Shown: piece by piece, positions 46,673-58,873 of the stretch
Position numbering within the stretch: the stretch's first letter is position 1
Layout: each line of letters begins with the position of its first letter
From: Lepiota brunneoincarnata
Taxonomy: Eukaryota; Basidiomycota; Agaricomycetes; Agaricales; Agaricaceae
Length of the DNA: 64,000 bases
Direction: 5' to 3'
Assembly (NCBI GenBank): GCA_023014365.1
Contig: JAEBUN010000004.1
Span: forward strand, 2,046,001-2,110,000
Translations under genes and position numbers: made by a program
Notes under the pieces: generated by a model
Database searches by the model: none
Told to the model about the DNA's origin: nothing
What the model saw: the letters and a program-made list of their open reading frames with translations, nothing else

Positions 46673-49600
46673 ATGACCATCGTCCCAGGTCGTCCCTCTC
46701 TAAGAACCGCGTACGTTGTGAAGAGCTGCACGGATTCCTCCATCTAACAGTGCTCTCTCAGATTCAAGAAAAGGCGATCGTTGGGTCCACTCTACACGTC
46801 CGGTCCAATAGCATTTACGCCGGACGCGTCCAGACTCGTGACTTGCGTCGGGGAAGATGTTTTGTTAACGGACGTCCAGACGGGTGTTGAGATCTGCAGA
46901 TTTATAGGGGTGAGCGACTCTAAATTCTGGCAGTTCTTTTATTTATTCATTTAACTGCCAACTTGTGCTAGGATTCGCAAACCATTTATTCATTATGTAT
47001 AACCCCGTCGGGTACTCACCTCGCTACATTTTCTGCCTCCCTATCCCTTCGCATTTACGAAATACCTTCTACTCCCCAGGCGTTTAACAAGCGAATACAG
47101 CCTCTCCGCGCTATTGCACGAGCTCACGACTCCCCCGCCCATGTTTGCAAAGCGGACCCAACGTCTACATACCTTGCTTCTGGCTCCGCCGATGGTATTG
47201 TAAAAGTTTGGGATATTCACCGTGGATTCGTTACACACGTGTTCAAGGGGCATGGGGGCGTAGTGAGTGCACTGGCATTTCATTATCCCAAAGACGCTTC
47301 CTCTGTCGAAATTCCAATAATGCGGCTTGTTACGGCCTCAGTCGACACACGCATCCGGATCTTTAACTTGACGAGCTCCGCTTCGACATCCTCTGCTGGA
47401 GGCAAGCCAGAAGCTACTCTTGAGGGGCATGTATCGGTTCCTCGAGGTCTTGATATCTCTTGGGACGGTCGTTGGCTGGTCAGTGCGGGAAGAGATTCTG
47501 TTGCGCTTGTATGGGACTTGTATTTCTCGTCCAGCCGGCCTACAAAAAAGGCAACCTCATCCTTGTGCCCGGCTCTTGCGAAGACAATACCTGTGTTAGA
47601 GCGAGCTGAAGCTGTGGGTTTTCTACCTCCAGACCAAACCTTACCCATCCCCGCGGTTCAAGAAGGTGCCCTCCGTTTTTATACTGGAGGCTCCAAGGGG
47701 GTCATTAAAATTTGGGACGGTCAAAGTGGCGAAGTCCTATGGTGTTCGGGCGAGGAACTTGAAATGGCGGACGATCAACAGGAGCAACGGCAAATTACTG
47801 ATGTCTTGTATGTATCTGGATTTTTGTTTCGAGGTGTGTTGAATACCTAATATTTTAGGTTCATACCTGCGACCTCCACCCTTGTCTCTGTCCATGCTGA
47901 TCAAAATATACTCTGCTACTCTTTATCAACTGGTAACCTTACGCAACAACTTATCGGCTATAACGACGAAATCATCGACGCTGTGTTCCTGGCTTCGTTC
48001 CGAGGGGATGAGCAATCATTAAATGCATACCTTGCGTTGGCCACCAATTCCTCCCTTATCCGAGTGTACGCTACCACAACCTTTGATGCCCGACTGCTGA
48101 GTGGCCACACCGAGATAGTCTTGGCTCTTACGAGCTCTGCAGATGGAAGGTTACTGGTCAGCGGGAGCAAAGATAAAACGGCCCGAGTATGGGCACCCTA
48201 CGTATCACAGAACTCAAGCGGCTGGGGCTATCGTTGCATTGGCATTTGCGAAGGACATGCTGAAAGTATCGGGGCAGTTACAATGCCCCACAAACGACAA
48301 GCCGACACTGACTGCTTATCATTCATGTTCACTGGCAGCCAAGACCGTACCATCAAGATGTGGGACCTGACAGCTACCGAGGAACAGCCTGGAAATCTTT
48401 CGAATAAAACCCCGGCGCGTTGTCACAGCCTAACAACACTCAAAGCGCACGAAAAAGATATCAACTCACTGGACATAGCCCCTAATAATCGGCTACTCGC
48501 GTCCGGTTCTCAAGACAAGACTGCCAAAGTCTACCAAATCAGTCACACTCCCGGCTTGAAAGGTTCGTCGGCACGTGGGGAGCTCAAGCTCATCGGAATA
48601 TGCAAAGGTCATAAGCGGGGAGTATGGACTGTGAAATTTAGTCCAGCGGACCGGCTTTTGGCCACCGGTAGTGGTGATAAAACAATTAAACTCTGGAATT
48701 TGGATGACTTCTCCTGTATTAAAACATTTGAAGGGCACACCAACTCTATTCTGCGGGTTGATTTCCTGACAATGGGTTTGCAACTCGTGACTTCTGCATC
48801 AGACGGTCTAGTCAAAGTTTGGAATGTCCAGGACGAAGATTGTGTTGCAACTCTTGATGGCCATGAAGATAAGGTGATCCGCATTGATTGGGTACCCATC
48901 ATGACAAAACACTAAAATCTGCGTCAGGTCTGGGCACTGGCCGTTACTTACGATGATCGAACAATAGTCTCGGGCGCTGCGGACTCTGTTTTTACCTTCT
49001 GGGAAGATTCTACAGAGGTAGAGGCGGCGGAGAAGGAGAACAAACGCGCCGAGCTTGTTGCAAAGTAAGTGTGCTAAATGAGCTTCCCAGCTGCGAAGCT
49101 AACTGTAAGGAAGGGATCAAGATTTCCTAAACTATGTCACGCTCCGCGACTACAGGAAAGCAATGGAGTTAGCTCTCGCAATGCGCCAACCAGGCAGGCT
49201 GTACTCCCTCCTTAAAGATGTGGCCTCCCATGCTCGCGGAGACTTGGATAGGGCTTACACAGGTGATCCACTCGTTGACGAAGTTATCAGCACGCTAGCC
49301 GCCCCAGACCTGGCAAGACTCCTTTCCTATGTGCGCAATTGGAATTCAAACGCGAAGACGAGTGAAGTCGCTCAGAGAGTCCTTTTCGCAACTGTGAAAC
49401 TCAGATCTGCTAACGACATCATGCGGGTCTTCGAGGACGAGACAGCTGCCGAGTCACTCGCTGAAACTGGGGCAGATTCGTCCGTTGGAAAAACTAGAAT
49501 GACTGCCATCAAAGAGTTGATCGATGCTATCGTCCCATATACGGAGCGGCATCTATCCAAAGTTGACCGGCTCCTTCAGGAGAGCTACGTGATTGATTAT

Positions 49601-49693
49601 GTCCTCGGAGACATGGATGATGGCATGTTTAATGCAGACAATATCGATTACACAAGGGATGTCGAAGCTGAAGGTCATTCTCTTTCCTTTTGA
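46673..49693 (+). CDS. UTP13: U3 snoRNP/SSU processome WD40 protein Utp13 (TBL3)
   Basis: A component of the UTP-B complex in the small-subunit processome, in the nucleolus, needed for 18S rRNA maturation. It starts MTIVPGRPSLRTA, then FKKRRSLGPLYTSGPIAFTP. Two beta-propellers follow with many WD repeats: SGSADGIVKVWDIHRGFVTH, TASVDTRIRIFNL, SAGRDSVALVWDL, SGSKDKTARVWAP, TGSQDRTIKMWDL, ASGSQDKTAKVYQI, TGSGDKTIKLWNL, TSASDGLVKVWNV, SGAADSVFTFWED. The C-terminal helical Utp13 domain reads QDFLNYVTLRDYRKAMELAL and RLLQESYVIDYVLGDMDD. About 890 residues; introns include one at about 48890-48928 and others at 46713, 46912 and 47807. Only 16 bp separate its stop from the converging gene. Confidence 0.94.
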
Positions 49694-49709
49694 CCATTGT
49701 CACAAGTAT

Positions 49710-50559
49710 TTAACCTGAATTAATTCTCCCCAGCCGACAGCCCTGTGACCCGTTAAATAATAAAACATGTTCACCCTTTATAATATCTTCCTTTCTAAGC
49801 ACACCGTCATGGTCCTCGTGTATGAGATCTCTCCCGAGGAGCCATTGACGAAATACACCTGGAAGACACCCATGTCGCGCGTGGGGAGTGACCCACTGTG
49901 ACGAGCGGTAGAAAGCGACATTGAAAATGGTACATTCTAAAATGTGGCCGCGCTCGTCAACCAGGAGTACATCAGACCCCGTGCCTTGCGGCGTTGTCAG
50001 AGGAGGTATGTCATTTCTCCCTACGAGCTTCGTCATAATGAATACGTTGGGTGGTCTTGGTTGTAGTGAAGAGGGACGAGGTGGTTGCTACCTGGTCAAC
50101 CCGAATCTCGATTACATTGTCCTGCACTGAGTTCATGGGATTCCAGTGCGCGAGGTGGCTTGGATCCTGGGCGAGAGGCTGGACTGGCGCACAGCGGATT
50201 CCGAAAATGCCGTGACGGTCTACAGTAACTCGTAGCTGTGAGATTCACAGATCGGTGCTCAGACAGATTCAAGGATATGAGATGGAATTCACCCTCAGCG
50301 CACCCGAATTCACGCTGCTTGAAGCTTTGTGATCAGCAACGGCATTGTTACAGATCAGCTTGAAGTCGCGGTAGGACGCCAAGGTGTTCCGCGCCTCTAC
50401 CCACCCATGATCCTGAGCTGCGCTCACAAGGCGGCGATGGTGATACGGGAGTAATAGGAAGGAACACGCCCCGTCGTGATCGTCATTCCAGCGCAATCCC
50501 TCCAATCCCCTATCATACCTGCTGGTCGTTAGGAGCTCATAATCTTGACCTTCGTTCAT
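49710..50559 (-). CDS. ABZ2: Class-IV aminotransferase, probable aminodeoxychorismate lyase
   Basis: A PLP enzyme of the class-IV aminotransferase fold; most likely 4-amino-4-deoxychorismate lyase of folate (p-aminobenzoate) synthesis. The start MNEGQDYELLTTSRYD at 50559 leads to GLRWND, SFLLLPYHHRRL; across introns LRVTVDRHGIFGIR, then FTTTKTTQRIHYDEARR, where the Lys of TKTT is the predicted PLP lysine. The C-terminal exon reads DVLLVDERGHILECTIFNVAFY, CLPGVFRQWLLGRDLI and GEHVLLFNGSQGCRLGRI, classic for the family. About 270 residues. Gene symbol is by homology class and not certain; branched-chain-type or D-amino-acid transaminases are alternatives. Confidence 0.75.
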
Positions 50560-50651
50560 ATCCAAAGCTGAGATTTTATATTCCTCAAAAGTTCACAACG
50601 TTGCTGACGTCATACGCAATCTACCAAATATGTGCTACGTACTCTTGACGC

Positions 50652-52251
50652 CTATACCTTGGTGGCGGGATAGATCCCGTCATTGTTCGAGTACTTGCCT
50701 TCGAGGCTTTCTCCCTCCGGGAAATCGGTAACAGTCTCCTTCTGGACTTGGATTGAGTGAACGGACATGCCTTGAGCCAGGGTTTGGCTGTGGTTCTGCA
50801 GGCGGTACGTGTTCTAAGGAATCGTTAGGTCATGATTCGCATGATAACTGACCACGGGTGTACTCACCGCACTATCGGCATCAATAGTTCCTGCTGCATT
50901 TTGCTTGAGATCGATGCGGGCGTTCAGTGTGTCTAATAAAGTCTTCGGTAACGTGAGCAAGTTAAATTAACATGGTAAAATTGGTAATCACTCACATTGG
51001 TGTAGATGCGACCGATAGGATACGCAAACATGGCGTAAAGATTTGTATCTCTGTGGAGCACGAAACTGAAAAGATCTGCTAATGCGAAGATGGAAGCGAA
51101 GAGACCAGTCTGGATAGCTCCTCGGATAAGTCGATTGATAATCGTATCGGTCTTTCGGAAACCGGTTCGCGAACGAGACAAGACAAATGTCAGCACACCT
51201 AGAAATGATTTAGTCAACCTTGCGCTCCTGAACATATCTCAGGACGCACCTGTGATAAGGAGGTCTGCAGTAGTCTGGAATCCAAGCCAACAAATCACGA
51301 AGGGTTCCAAAGGTTTGAAAAGTCGGGCGCTGGATTTCTGAGCTTAGTATCAACCCGATATCCTGGTTAGGGGGGGACCTACTCATCGATGATTCCTGAG
51401 CGGATGCCGGCGTAGACCCCGAACACGAAGCCGAGGATACTCAAGATACCGATCACGCCACAAATAATCTTGCTCTTTGTCAACAACAGGACACTGGGGA
51501 GGACCCGGTTAATTTAATCTAGTGTAGGCTGTTGATAACCTACCGGTGGCCAAGGAAGAACTGGGTCAAGATCGCTGCCACGGCGGTGGCAACAGCGGTG
51601 AATGGGATGGTCCAGCCGACGACTAAATATCCAATGAGCGAGAGGACCGCCTAACAAATCATGGGCTTCTACGTACACACAAGCCTCTCTGGATGGTCGA
51701 AGTTCGTCACGCTATACCGGAGCGGTGTTACTGAATCGCTCTCGATGAAGACCGATAGCTGGCCACCTACCATATTTCCCATCCAGCATAAATCGCCCTA
51801 GAAAAAACTGTAAATATCTGAACATTAGGTCGAAATATAGCGTTACTTACACTGCACTATGCAAGGTATCGGTGACAAAGAGTGTGGCCACGACTACTCT
51901 GAACATCGAGTGAGCAATGGAATGAAGACATAAAGGGGGGGATCCCCTACTTAATCCAAAGCGGGTCATTGAATTCTGTAAAAAAAAAAAGTGGTCCTAA
52001 GTTCGGGTATTATCAACAGCACGAGGGAAGAGACGAACTCGTGTTCTTGTAAACCAGGAACTGGTATGTCACGAGGCCATAAAGGTATGTGTTCACTAAT
52101 TAATGATCAGACCGAGCAAGACCACCGCAAATGAAAGGGTCTCACAGAACAGACCGAGCAATAGAACGCCTGTTACAGTATCAGCTAATTGAAGAAGAAT
52201 TGGAGATACGGAGGCGGGCTACTCACCCACAGTTTTATCGAAAGCACCCAT
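50652..52251 (-). CDS. DUF6534-type seven-helix membrane protein
   Basis: A membrane protein family seen mainly in mushroom-forming fungi, function unknown. The start MGAFDKTVGVLLLGL is at 52251, then LVTYQFLVYKNTEFNDPLWI, VVVATLFVTDTLHSA, AVLSLIGYLVVGWTIPFTAV, LTKSKIICGVIGILSILGFVF, FVICWLGFQTTADLLITGVLT, and the family loop FVLSRSRTGFRKTDTIINRL; further hydrophobic segment LFASIFALADLFSFVLHRDT and the conserved YPIGRIYTNTLLDTLNAR. A hydrophilic cytosolic tail follows. About 370 residues with some nine short introns (50-70 nt). A receptor-like topology is inferred; no ligand is known. Confidence 0.8.
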
Positions 52252-53509
52252 GATGGTCGGTGGCGGACTGGATACCTGCTAGGAGTAGTTGTACCTGCGC
52301 CTTGAAAATGAGTTTGCGGGGTTGCCCTGTCCTTTTATAAGGTGCTTAGGGTAGGGGTTTATGGCATTATACATCAGCCCGTAACTTAAAAAAACCCTTT
52401 CGCAAACAGAGAAGTTGGCTCTCTGTCAAAAAGTTTTCAAAAGTCCCCGCTGACCCTACAGGTTAACACCATAGAACACGTCGTAAAACTGTCCAGAACC
52501 CTGGTTCTTCTGCTCGCACACTGTCCCTTTTGGTGATGGTTAGCTCCGTCCTCTTGCCTGAATGCTCGCAGGCTTTTACGGGAACGTCTGTTCCAGAACC
52601 TGCCTGTCACATGACTAGGCCAGGAAGGTGGATGTCACAGCCACAAATAGCAGTATGCAGTACGCACCTCACAGTGTGCAGCCAACGGGTGGTGTAAAGT
52701 CAGACCGATTTCCCAATAATTCCTTGCACCAAAAAAACAAAATCAAAGACACTTTGTGTGTTGGCTCGGTTTGCAAAGTCACTCACACTCCACCCGGACA
52801 CTCCCGTGATGTGCCCGTCCCTGAGCGCCTCCACAAGGTACTTATCTATTCCTAACGTACACGACCCCGACATAGATAGCAGGAGTTCTCATAAGTGGTT
52901 AGTTCGGTGGCCTTTCGGAACACCCACAACATATTCATGAAAAATTAACATGGAGGCCTCGTGTCGCTCCAGCGCTTGCCATCTTGACGTCTTAAACCAG
53001 AACTCCCAAGAATACCCATATAAGTCGGAGGTCGACCCAAAAAAGCCTCGTCCGGCCAGGCCCCCAACCTCAAGCCAGAATTAGCAAATTTCCTCCAGTT
53101 TTTGGCCTCCGACCTTCAAAAATCGCCTAAAATGATCTCCGACTTGGGGGCCTCACCTGGGTTTTCGTCCGGTCCCGACCTCCGACCTGACGGCACAAAA
53201 GTCCAGATTCGTCCAGTCTCCGGCCTCCGACCTCGACAGGTATTCTCGGGAGTCCTCTTAAACATTGCACCTCCCAAGTGCTAGGCTGAATTTTCTTTTT
53301 TCACTAGCACGCCTCATGTCTGAGGTCAATCACATGAATATCAAGCAATGCTGTGCAACGAAAAACCGGCTATCCGCCGCTCTATAGTGTACTCTAAGAG
53401 ATAATCAGTCTTCAACAGTGCTCTTGGCGGTTTTTAAGGCCGAGCTCGCCTGCATTAACTCTACGGGCCGTCGTTAAACACTTCCAAATCATATCTTCCC
53501 ACTCCAGTC
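52252..53509. other. Intergenic, 1.25 kb, includes GC-rich repeat block
   Basis: No gene recognised. The left 350 bp is the DUF6534 promoter. The middle is featureless. The right part (about 53020-53280) holds a cluster of related GC-rich words, listed separately. Confidence 0.45.
53024..53235. repeat. Cluster of GGCCTCCGACCT-like words
   Basis: Copies on the plus strand at about 53104-53115, 53178-53189 and 53222-53233 (ggcctccgacct or cgacctccgacct), a shortened copy (ctccgactt) at about 53134, and an inverted copy (gtcggaggtcgac, itself nearly palindromic) at 53024-53036. Interleaved are three copies of tcgtcc-gg/a-(c/t)c (53048, 53167, 53212). This is either a degenerate short tandem array or the edge of an old mobile element. 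No terminal repeats were found. Confidence 0.45.
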
Positions 53510-54892
53510 ATGTTTGAGGCCCGCCATACAGCCCTAGCTACCCTGGCGAGTCCTGCGAGTGCCTTGGTCCATTTCGTAAACTACCTCCGCCCTCTAGGGT
53601 CTCGTTAATACATTGATCCAATCCCCATATGACGCACTGCCCGCTAACACTCGGATGAATCCGGAAGTATTGAGCCTGCGCTTAGCGGCAGAAGTTGGTT
53701 TGGCTAGAGTCCTTGGAGGCTCCAAGGGTAGTATTAGCATCTCAACAAAATGGTGTGGACGGCTTGAGACTTGGTATGTAACTACTTCGTTTCTGATACC
53801 CCTGGGGCTTGAGCTCGTTCTGCGCTTGCTGATCACTCATCGATGATTTCGTGAGATTCGCCAGGGTTGTTTCTCCAATGAATAACCGCATGAGCAACAT
53901 CATCAAGAATGACCAACCTGGTTTCCACTTGGCAACGTACATGTAACCATTGGGCTCTGTGGAGCATCTGTTGCAAAAGCGCAACGGATCCGCAAATTCC
54001 AGGAATGCGCTCTTCAGAAAACTTTCCGATGGATAACCCCACAGTAATTAACCCCCTGGATTGGGAATTCCGCAAGAACACCGGCCTGTCCCACACTGCC
54101 CTCCGATTATCACACAACACGGACGTTTCGTTCTTCGGGGCCGGTGGTTGGCTCGCCATGGACCCGGAGGAAGTCGCAAAGTTTTTCTCGCGTAACTTCT
54201 TTCTTTTAAACGGTTTACCCGATGGATTTGACAGCCCATCCGCAGTATGGCCGCCTCAGGCCGGACTTCCGATCCTGGGGTTGCTGCTGATTTCCCTGGG
54301 CCGAGATCTACATGGTATCGTTGACGTCGGCGGTGGTCCATTGCAGCTGAGTGCGTATACCCCTTACAGTTTTCATTGATGCGCGACCTGGAGCAAGCGT
54401 TCGGCGTTCAGGGATCATCGTTCAAAGATCTTCCGGAAACCCGGGCCGCGGCGGAATTCTATACCACCTCAAGAATCTTTCTCACAAAGTCATCTTTGAG
54501 GCTCGAGACTCTTGCCAACCCTAGAAACGTAAGAACGTTTGCATTTCTGCCTGGCTGACCAACTAACGACAATTCAAAGTTCTTCATGATCGGAGTACTG
54601 AAGACGGGTAAGTTGATACATGAGCAACGCCCATGTTGTCACTGAGTTGGGACTTGCCCAGGTGCTCAGATGTGATGCCACACCTGAGGGACGTGAGAGT
54701 TCTATGCCGATCTCTTGGGTTGACTCATTTCTAGTGATACTGAATAGCAGAGTTGCCCCCCTCATTATCGATTCTATAATGCACCAGTCCTTCATTAAGG
54801 ACTCGGTTTCCAAGTGGATACGGAAGTCACCAGTGCTGGGAACAAGGGTAAATACCTCCTCTGAAGCTTGGAACATGTATATATATATATAA
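53510..54892 (+). CDS. O-methyltransferase-like gene, perhaps decayed
   Basis: Looks like a SAM-dependent O-methyltransferase of the plant-COMT type common in basidiomycetes. Blocks: MFEARHTALATLASPASALV at 53510, MNPEVLSLRLAAEVGLARVLGG (dimerisation region), then after introns VVSPMNNRMSNIIKND, LDWEFRKNTGLSHTALRLS and HGIVDVGGGPLQL, where VDVGGG is the SAM-binding loop (about 54320-54337). Exons after it are hard to join: a gtgcgt donor (about 54352) and a cgttcag acceptor give RIIVQRSSGN, but the frame then meets a stop before FFMIGVLKTG. The catalytic-His segment is not found. It is either an unusual diverged gene with introns I have misplaced, or a pseudogene. The exact limits are rough. 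Confidence 0.45.
54877..54891. repeat. TA microsatellite
   Basis: A short (TA)n run of about 14-15 bases at the end of the O-methyltransferase-like region, in the sequence gtatatatatatataag. Similar runs occur at about 7728-7740 and 29049-29061, both inside introns. Confidence 0.7.
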
Positions 54893-54962
54893 GTTGGGGT
54901 AAAGCGCTTAGGCTGTTGTCCGTGCACGCTTAGTATTATTAAGCTCCGAGCTGTGGATCATG

Positions 54963-54968
54963 CACGTG
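54963..54968. promoter_or_regulatory. CACGTG box upstream of NBR1-like gene
   Basis: CACGTG in the context TGCACGTGAC lies about 105 bp before the start of the NBR1-like gene. CACGTG is bound by bHLH regulators (Pho4/Cbf1 in yeasts, TFEB-type in animals). Occupancy is inference. Confidence 0.35.
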
Positions 54969-55074
54969 ACTGTGGGTGGCAATATAGTGTGTCACCTCGG
55001 CTGTGGGTGCTGCGCGTACCACTTTCCCTCAACTCCGTCGTTTAACATCCAAGCATCTTCGACTCAGGCTACAA

Positions 55075-58000
55075 ATGTTTACAGTCAAGGCGACGTATCG
55101 GGGCGAAACACGCAAACTCCCTTACTCAGTCAACGCTTTCCCCTCGTTTGAACAGCTGTGCAACCAGGTAACCGCTCAGCCTTTCTCCGCAGTGGGGTTA
55201 GTCTGACTCCAGCTGTTCAGCTTCATCGTATTTTCCCTGTCAGTCAGAATTGCCATTTCTCCAGGTTGATATTCTCTCCCAACGCAACCCAAGGGGGACG
55301 GATTCTCATTGGGAGAGAGGTCCGATCTGTGGATGACTATAACAAGAGCATTGGGCCATATAAAGACCGCCTATGGCCCCAAGGTCTCCTCCGGTTTTCC
55401 GTATACGACGAAACACATCATCAGATCCCAATTGGTACAGTAGGCGGACCTGCCAATAACAATCCCTGGTCTTCGACCTATAACGCCACTGGTGGTATCT
55501 TCACTTCTGTACCCTCGGCTTCGATAGGTTCAATTTCGGCGTCTCATGCCTCACCCCCTCCTATAAACTACTCCATGTCTTCCACAACATGTGCCATGCA
55601 TGTTAATGGGGCCGAAGATCGGGAGCAGGAGACCACTTCAATTAGGCGCATGTTCTACTGACTCGACGAAACAGGAAATCCAGAGCCTTATCATGGATTT
55701 CAAAGAGGATTTAGACCGCATTCTCGAGAAAAACTTCGGCGATGGACCACCTGTAACTCATTCACCCCCACTACCAGCTCTATCGCTTTCACATTCGGCA
55801 TCCAACGTTCGCCCCAGCGCTCCGCAAATCTCTCCCATATGTTCCGTTTGCACTCAGAACAAGACTTGCTCATGGTTTATTTGTGGACGTTGTCGCATTG
55901 TAGGGGTATGTTAAACAGCGGCCTGATACTACCAACTGCTGATCGCCCTAGTGTTTTGAATGCTCAACTAAGGGCCTCTGTTGCCTCGGTACCATGGAAC
56001 GCCATCGGTGGAATTACACTCCAATGCCTATTGTTACGCCTCCGTGGTCCATGACTCAAGCGCCTTTTTACAATCATTCACAGGCGGATAGTTCGACTAC
56101 TTCAACAGCACAAACTGCCACGTAATGAGGGCGATACAACTCCAACTGTTCCATTCGTCCCACCACCACAGGCAATTTCTATTACTCCAGACGATCTTCC
56201 TGACCGCAACACCCCTCTGGCACGGCTTATCATTCACAGGGGTGTCTTCTGTGATATTTGTGAAAACACTATCGAAGGTGTTAGACATAAGTGTTTAGAT
56301 TGCCCGGGTATGTACTAGTCGGATTTTCACCTCATCAATGGCTCTAAAACGTACCAGACTATGATTTATGCACAGGTTGTATTACTTCTGGAGGCGCGGA
56401 AAGACACAGTCCCTTCCACGAGTTCTTTGAAATCACAGAGCCGGGCCGCGTCATTGTTCACACTTTAAGCGATGGTCCAGTCAACACTTGTGCCCAGAAC
56501 ACTGCCCAACAAATGGCTGCGGAGCCTGTCTCTCACTCTGCGACCTGTAACTTGTGTGATTCGCGCATCCAAGGCGATCGTTATGTTAGTGCTTGATTCG
56601 AATCTATGCCGGTATTCGCTGAATACTTCTTTTAGAAATGCTTGGAGTGTCCTGACTTTGACACATGCCCGTCTTGTTTCCGGTAATTCTTTGTGTCTTT
56701 TGTGTCAGGATGAGAAATGCTGAGGTGATCCCAGTATAACAGAAGTGCAGCACCCTCTGCACAGCTTTGCAAGAATTCGCTGTCAAGAGGACTTTATCGT
56801 AAGCTCAACATTACCATGTTTTGATTCCCAGCCGAAGTCTCACAATACTGTGCTTTCCAGAAGCGGCGTTACTGTGATCGGACTGCTCATTATGCGACCT
56901 GCAACAGTACGTCTTTACAGAATACCTAGACCAACGAGGCTGACCACTTTGATAGTCTGCGCGAGACGTATCATTGGTACCCGGTTCAAGTGTATGCATC
57001 CCGACTGTCCTGACTTCGATCTCTGCGACGTATGCGAGGCTCACCCCATTCCTTTGCATCCGGAAAGCCATGCGTTGTTGAAAATGAGGACAGCAGATGC
57101 TTTTATTCCGGTCAATTGCGTTAATGCCTCTTTGGTCAATTCGGGAGCTCTTGGAACTGAGCCCCGTCCGGCCGCGGTGCCTGATACTTCGTCTCATGAC
57201 AACATCTCATGCAAGAACTCCAACCTCCCCGAAGGTGCAAGGAGTCCGTTTATGTGGGGTTGCATGCAAGCAACTTCAGCACCCGGAGAACCTGACCCTC
57301 AGATGCCATCAATCAAAGCACTACTCTCACCCCGTCTTGATGAAATTTCTCCTTCTATCACCCGAGCTTCCCCACGCGCTGGAACCCTATCTGTATCAAC
57401 CTTGTCCCCCAAGCCGGACAAAGGGAGTCCAAGTGCCGTCATTACACAAGACCGGGAGAGTGAAGAAGTGAAGAAGTTCCAATACCAGCCTGAGAGCCCT
57501 TCCGTATTTGACAAGGAGATCAAGGCTCCCGGCGACCAAGAACCTGATCGGACCCTGTCGGGTCCAACATGGCCTGGTCCGGCTAATGATTTGGCTCATC
57601 TCATGCAGCTGGTTTCCTTGCAACGCGAAATTCCTCCAGCCCTGGCCCATTCCCAGATTTCTCCTGTGACTTCGCCCTTGACTGGAAGAGAAGCTCTGTT
57701 GACGCGTCCTTTAGAGGAACAGATCTCCTCGGCTGACATGCAGCAGAAGCCGTCCCATCCTGTTACGCTAGCCCATAGCACGTTATCTATGTTGCTTAAT
57801 GGTTCTCGGTCTCCGTCAAGTGTGCAGACATCTTCCTTTGCGACATCGTCGCTAGAGGAGCCCAGGGCACATTCACAAGAGAGGGAGTCTGTTGGTGAGG
57901 AACCTGAGCCCAGGCGGCACAGTATCGTCAAGGAGTCAACCCGAGAACAATCCGCTCTTTCCGTCGAGAAGGACGAAAGAAGGGACGAGATCCACTACAG

Positions 58001-58742
58001 TGCCACGTTTATTGAGGATGTCACTGTCCCCGATGGACAGATTTTCCCTCCCGGTGCAGAGTTTATGAAGTGTTGGAGGGTCCTGAATGATTCAAGTTAC
58101 GATTGGCCAGAGGCGACGGAGTTGGTGTACGTTGCGGGCGAAAAGCTCGGCGTGGAGAAGGGTAGTGCTGTACATGTTGGCCAGGTCAAAGCAGGGACTG
58201 AGGTTGACCTGTGGACGGGGGAGTTGAAGGTTCGTGGAATCATGGGTAGAGCCCTAAGGACGTATATTCATGTCTTCTCATTGTCAGGCTCCTGATGTGG
58301 CCGGAAGGTACGTCAGTTACTGGAGGCTCCGGGATGGTGAAGGTAGGCTATTTGGTGGGAGCATCTGGATCGAGTAAGTTATCTACCCTCTTTGACGGAT
58401 GGCTTGTACTGATGCTTGACCAGCGTCGTGGTTGCGGACGCCCTTGCAGATGAGTCGGACAGGTCCATTGCATCATCACTCGTTGTCATGCCTCAGGCGG
58501 CTTCCGAGCGATCCGAGTTGTCCGTCCGGGGTGAAGGCACGGCTGCGTCAACCATGGCCACATTATCTGTGCCCTCCAGTTCTACGGATGGGATTGGGTC
58601 TGATGCAGGTTCCGATATTTCCCTGGTCAGCACGCCTTCTGATGCTGCTTGGGAGGATGTTGCCTCCTCAGTTGGCGATCGACAATCTCAAGTGAATGAT
58701 TATGTACTCCTGTATGATGATCGGTCATCGGAAGATGAGTGA
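55075..58742 (+). CDS. NBR1-like selective autophagy receptor
   Basis: An autophagy cargo receptor: PB1 domain for oligomerisation, zinc fingers for cargo, an NBR1 (four-tryptophan) domain, and a likely Atg8-binding motif. PB1: MFTVKATYRGETRKLPYSVN with, after an intron, RRIFPVSQNCHFSRLIF and GREVRSVDDYNKSIGP. Zinc fingers: CSVCTQNKTCSWFICGRC, FCDICENTIEGVRHKCLDC-PDYDLC, TCNLCDSRIQGDRYKC-PDFDTC and a last one with KCMHPDCPDFDLCDVCEAHP, four ZZ-type units. The FW/NBR1 domain includes FIEDVTVPDGQIFPPGAEFM, KCWRVLNDSSYDWPEAT and GRYVSYWRLRDGEGRLFG. The C-terminus ends DYVLLYDDRSSEDE, where Y-V-L-L after an acidic Asp fits a LIR motif. About 950 residues. Boundaries of some zinc-finger exons are uncertain. 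Confidence 0.88.
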
Positions 58743-58873
58743 GGGGCGCATTGCGGTCAATTTTCAACTCTCTGAGTTTGTATACTATATGTAAACTGCC
58801 CTAGCTATGTTATTCTTTTGAAGACCCCACGCTCGATCATCCAGACATACGCTAGGCAATAGAAACGAAAATG

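Noticed and set aside
53510..54892. Idea that this is a mitochondrial intermediate peptidase fragment or mating-type flank
   Set aside because: The opening residues faintly resemble M3 peptidases, but VDVGGG and the dimerisation block fit a methyltransferase better, and no homeodomain gene is nearby.
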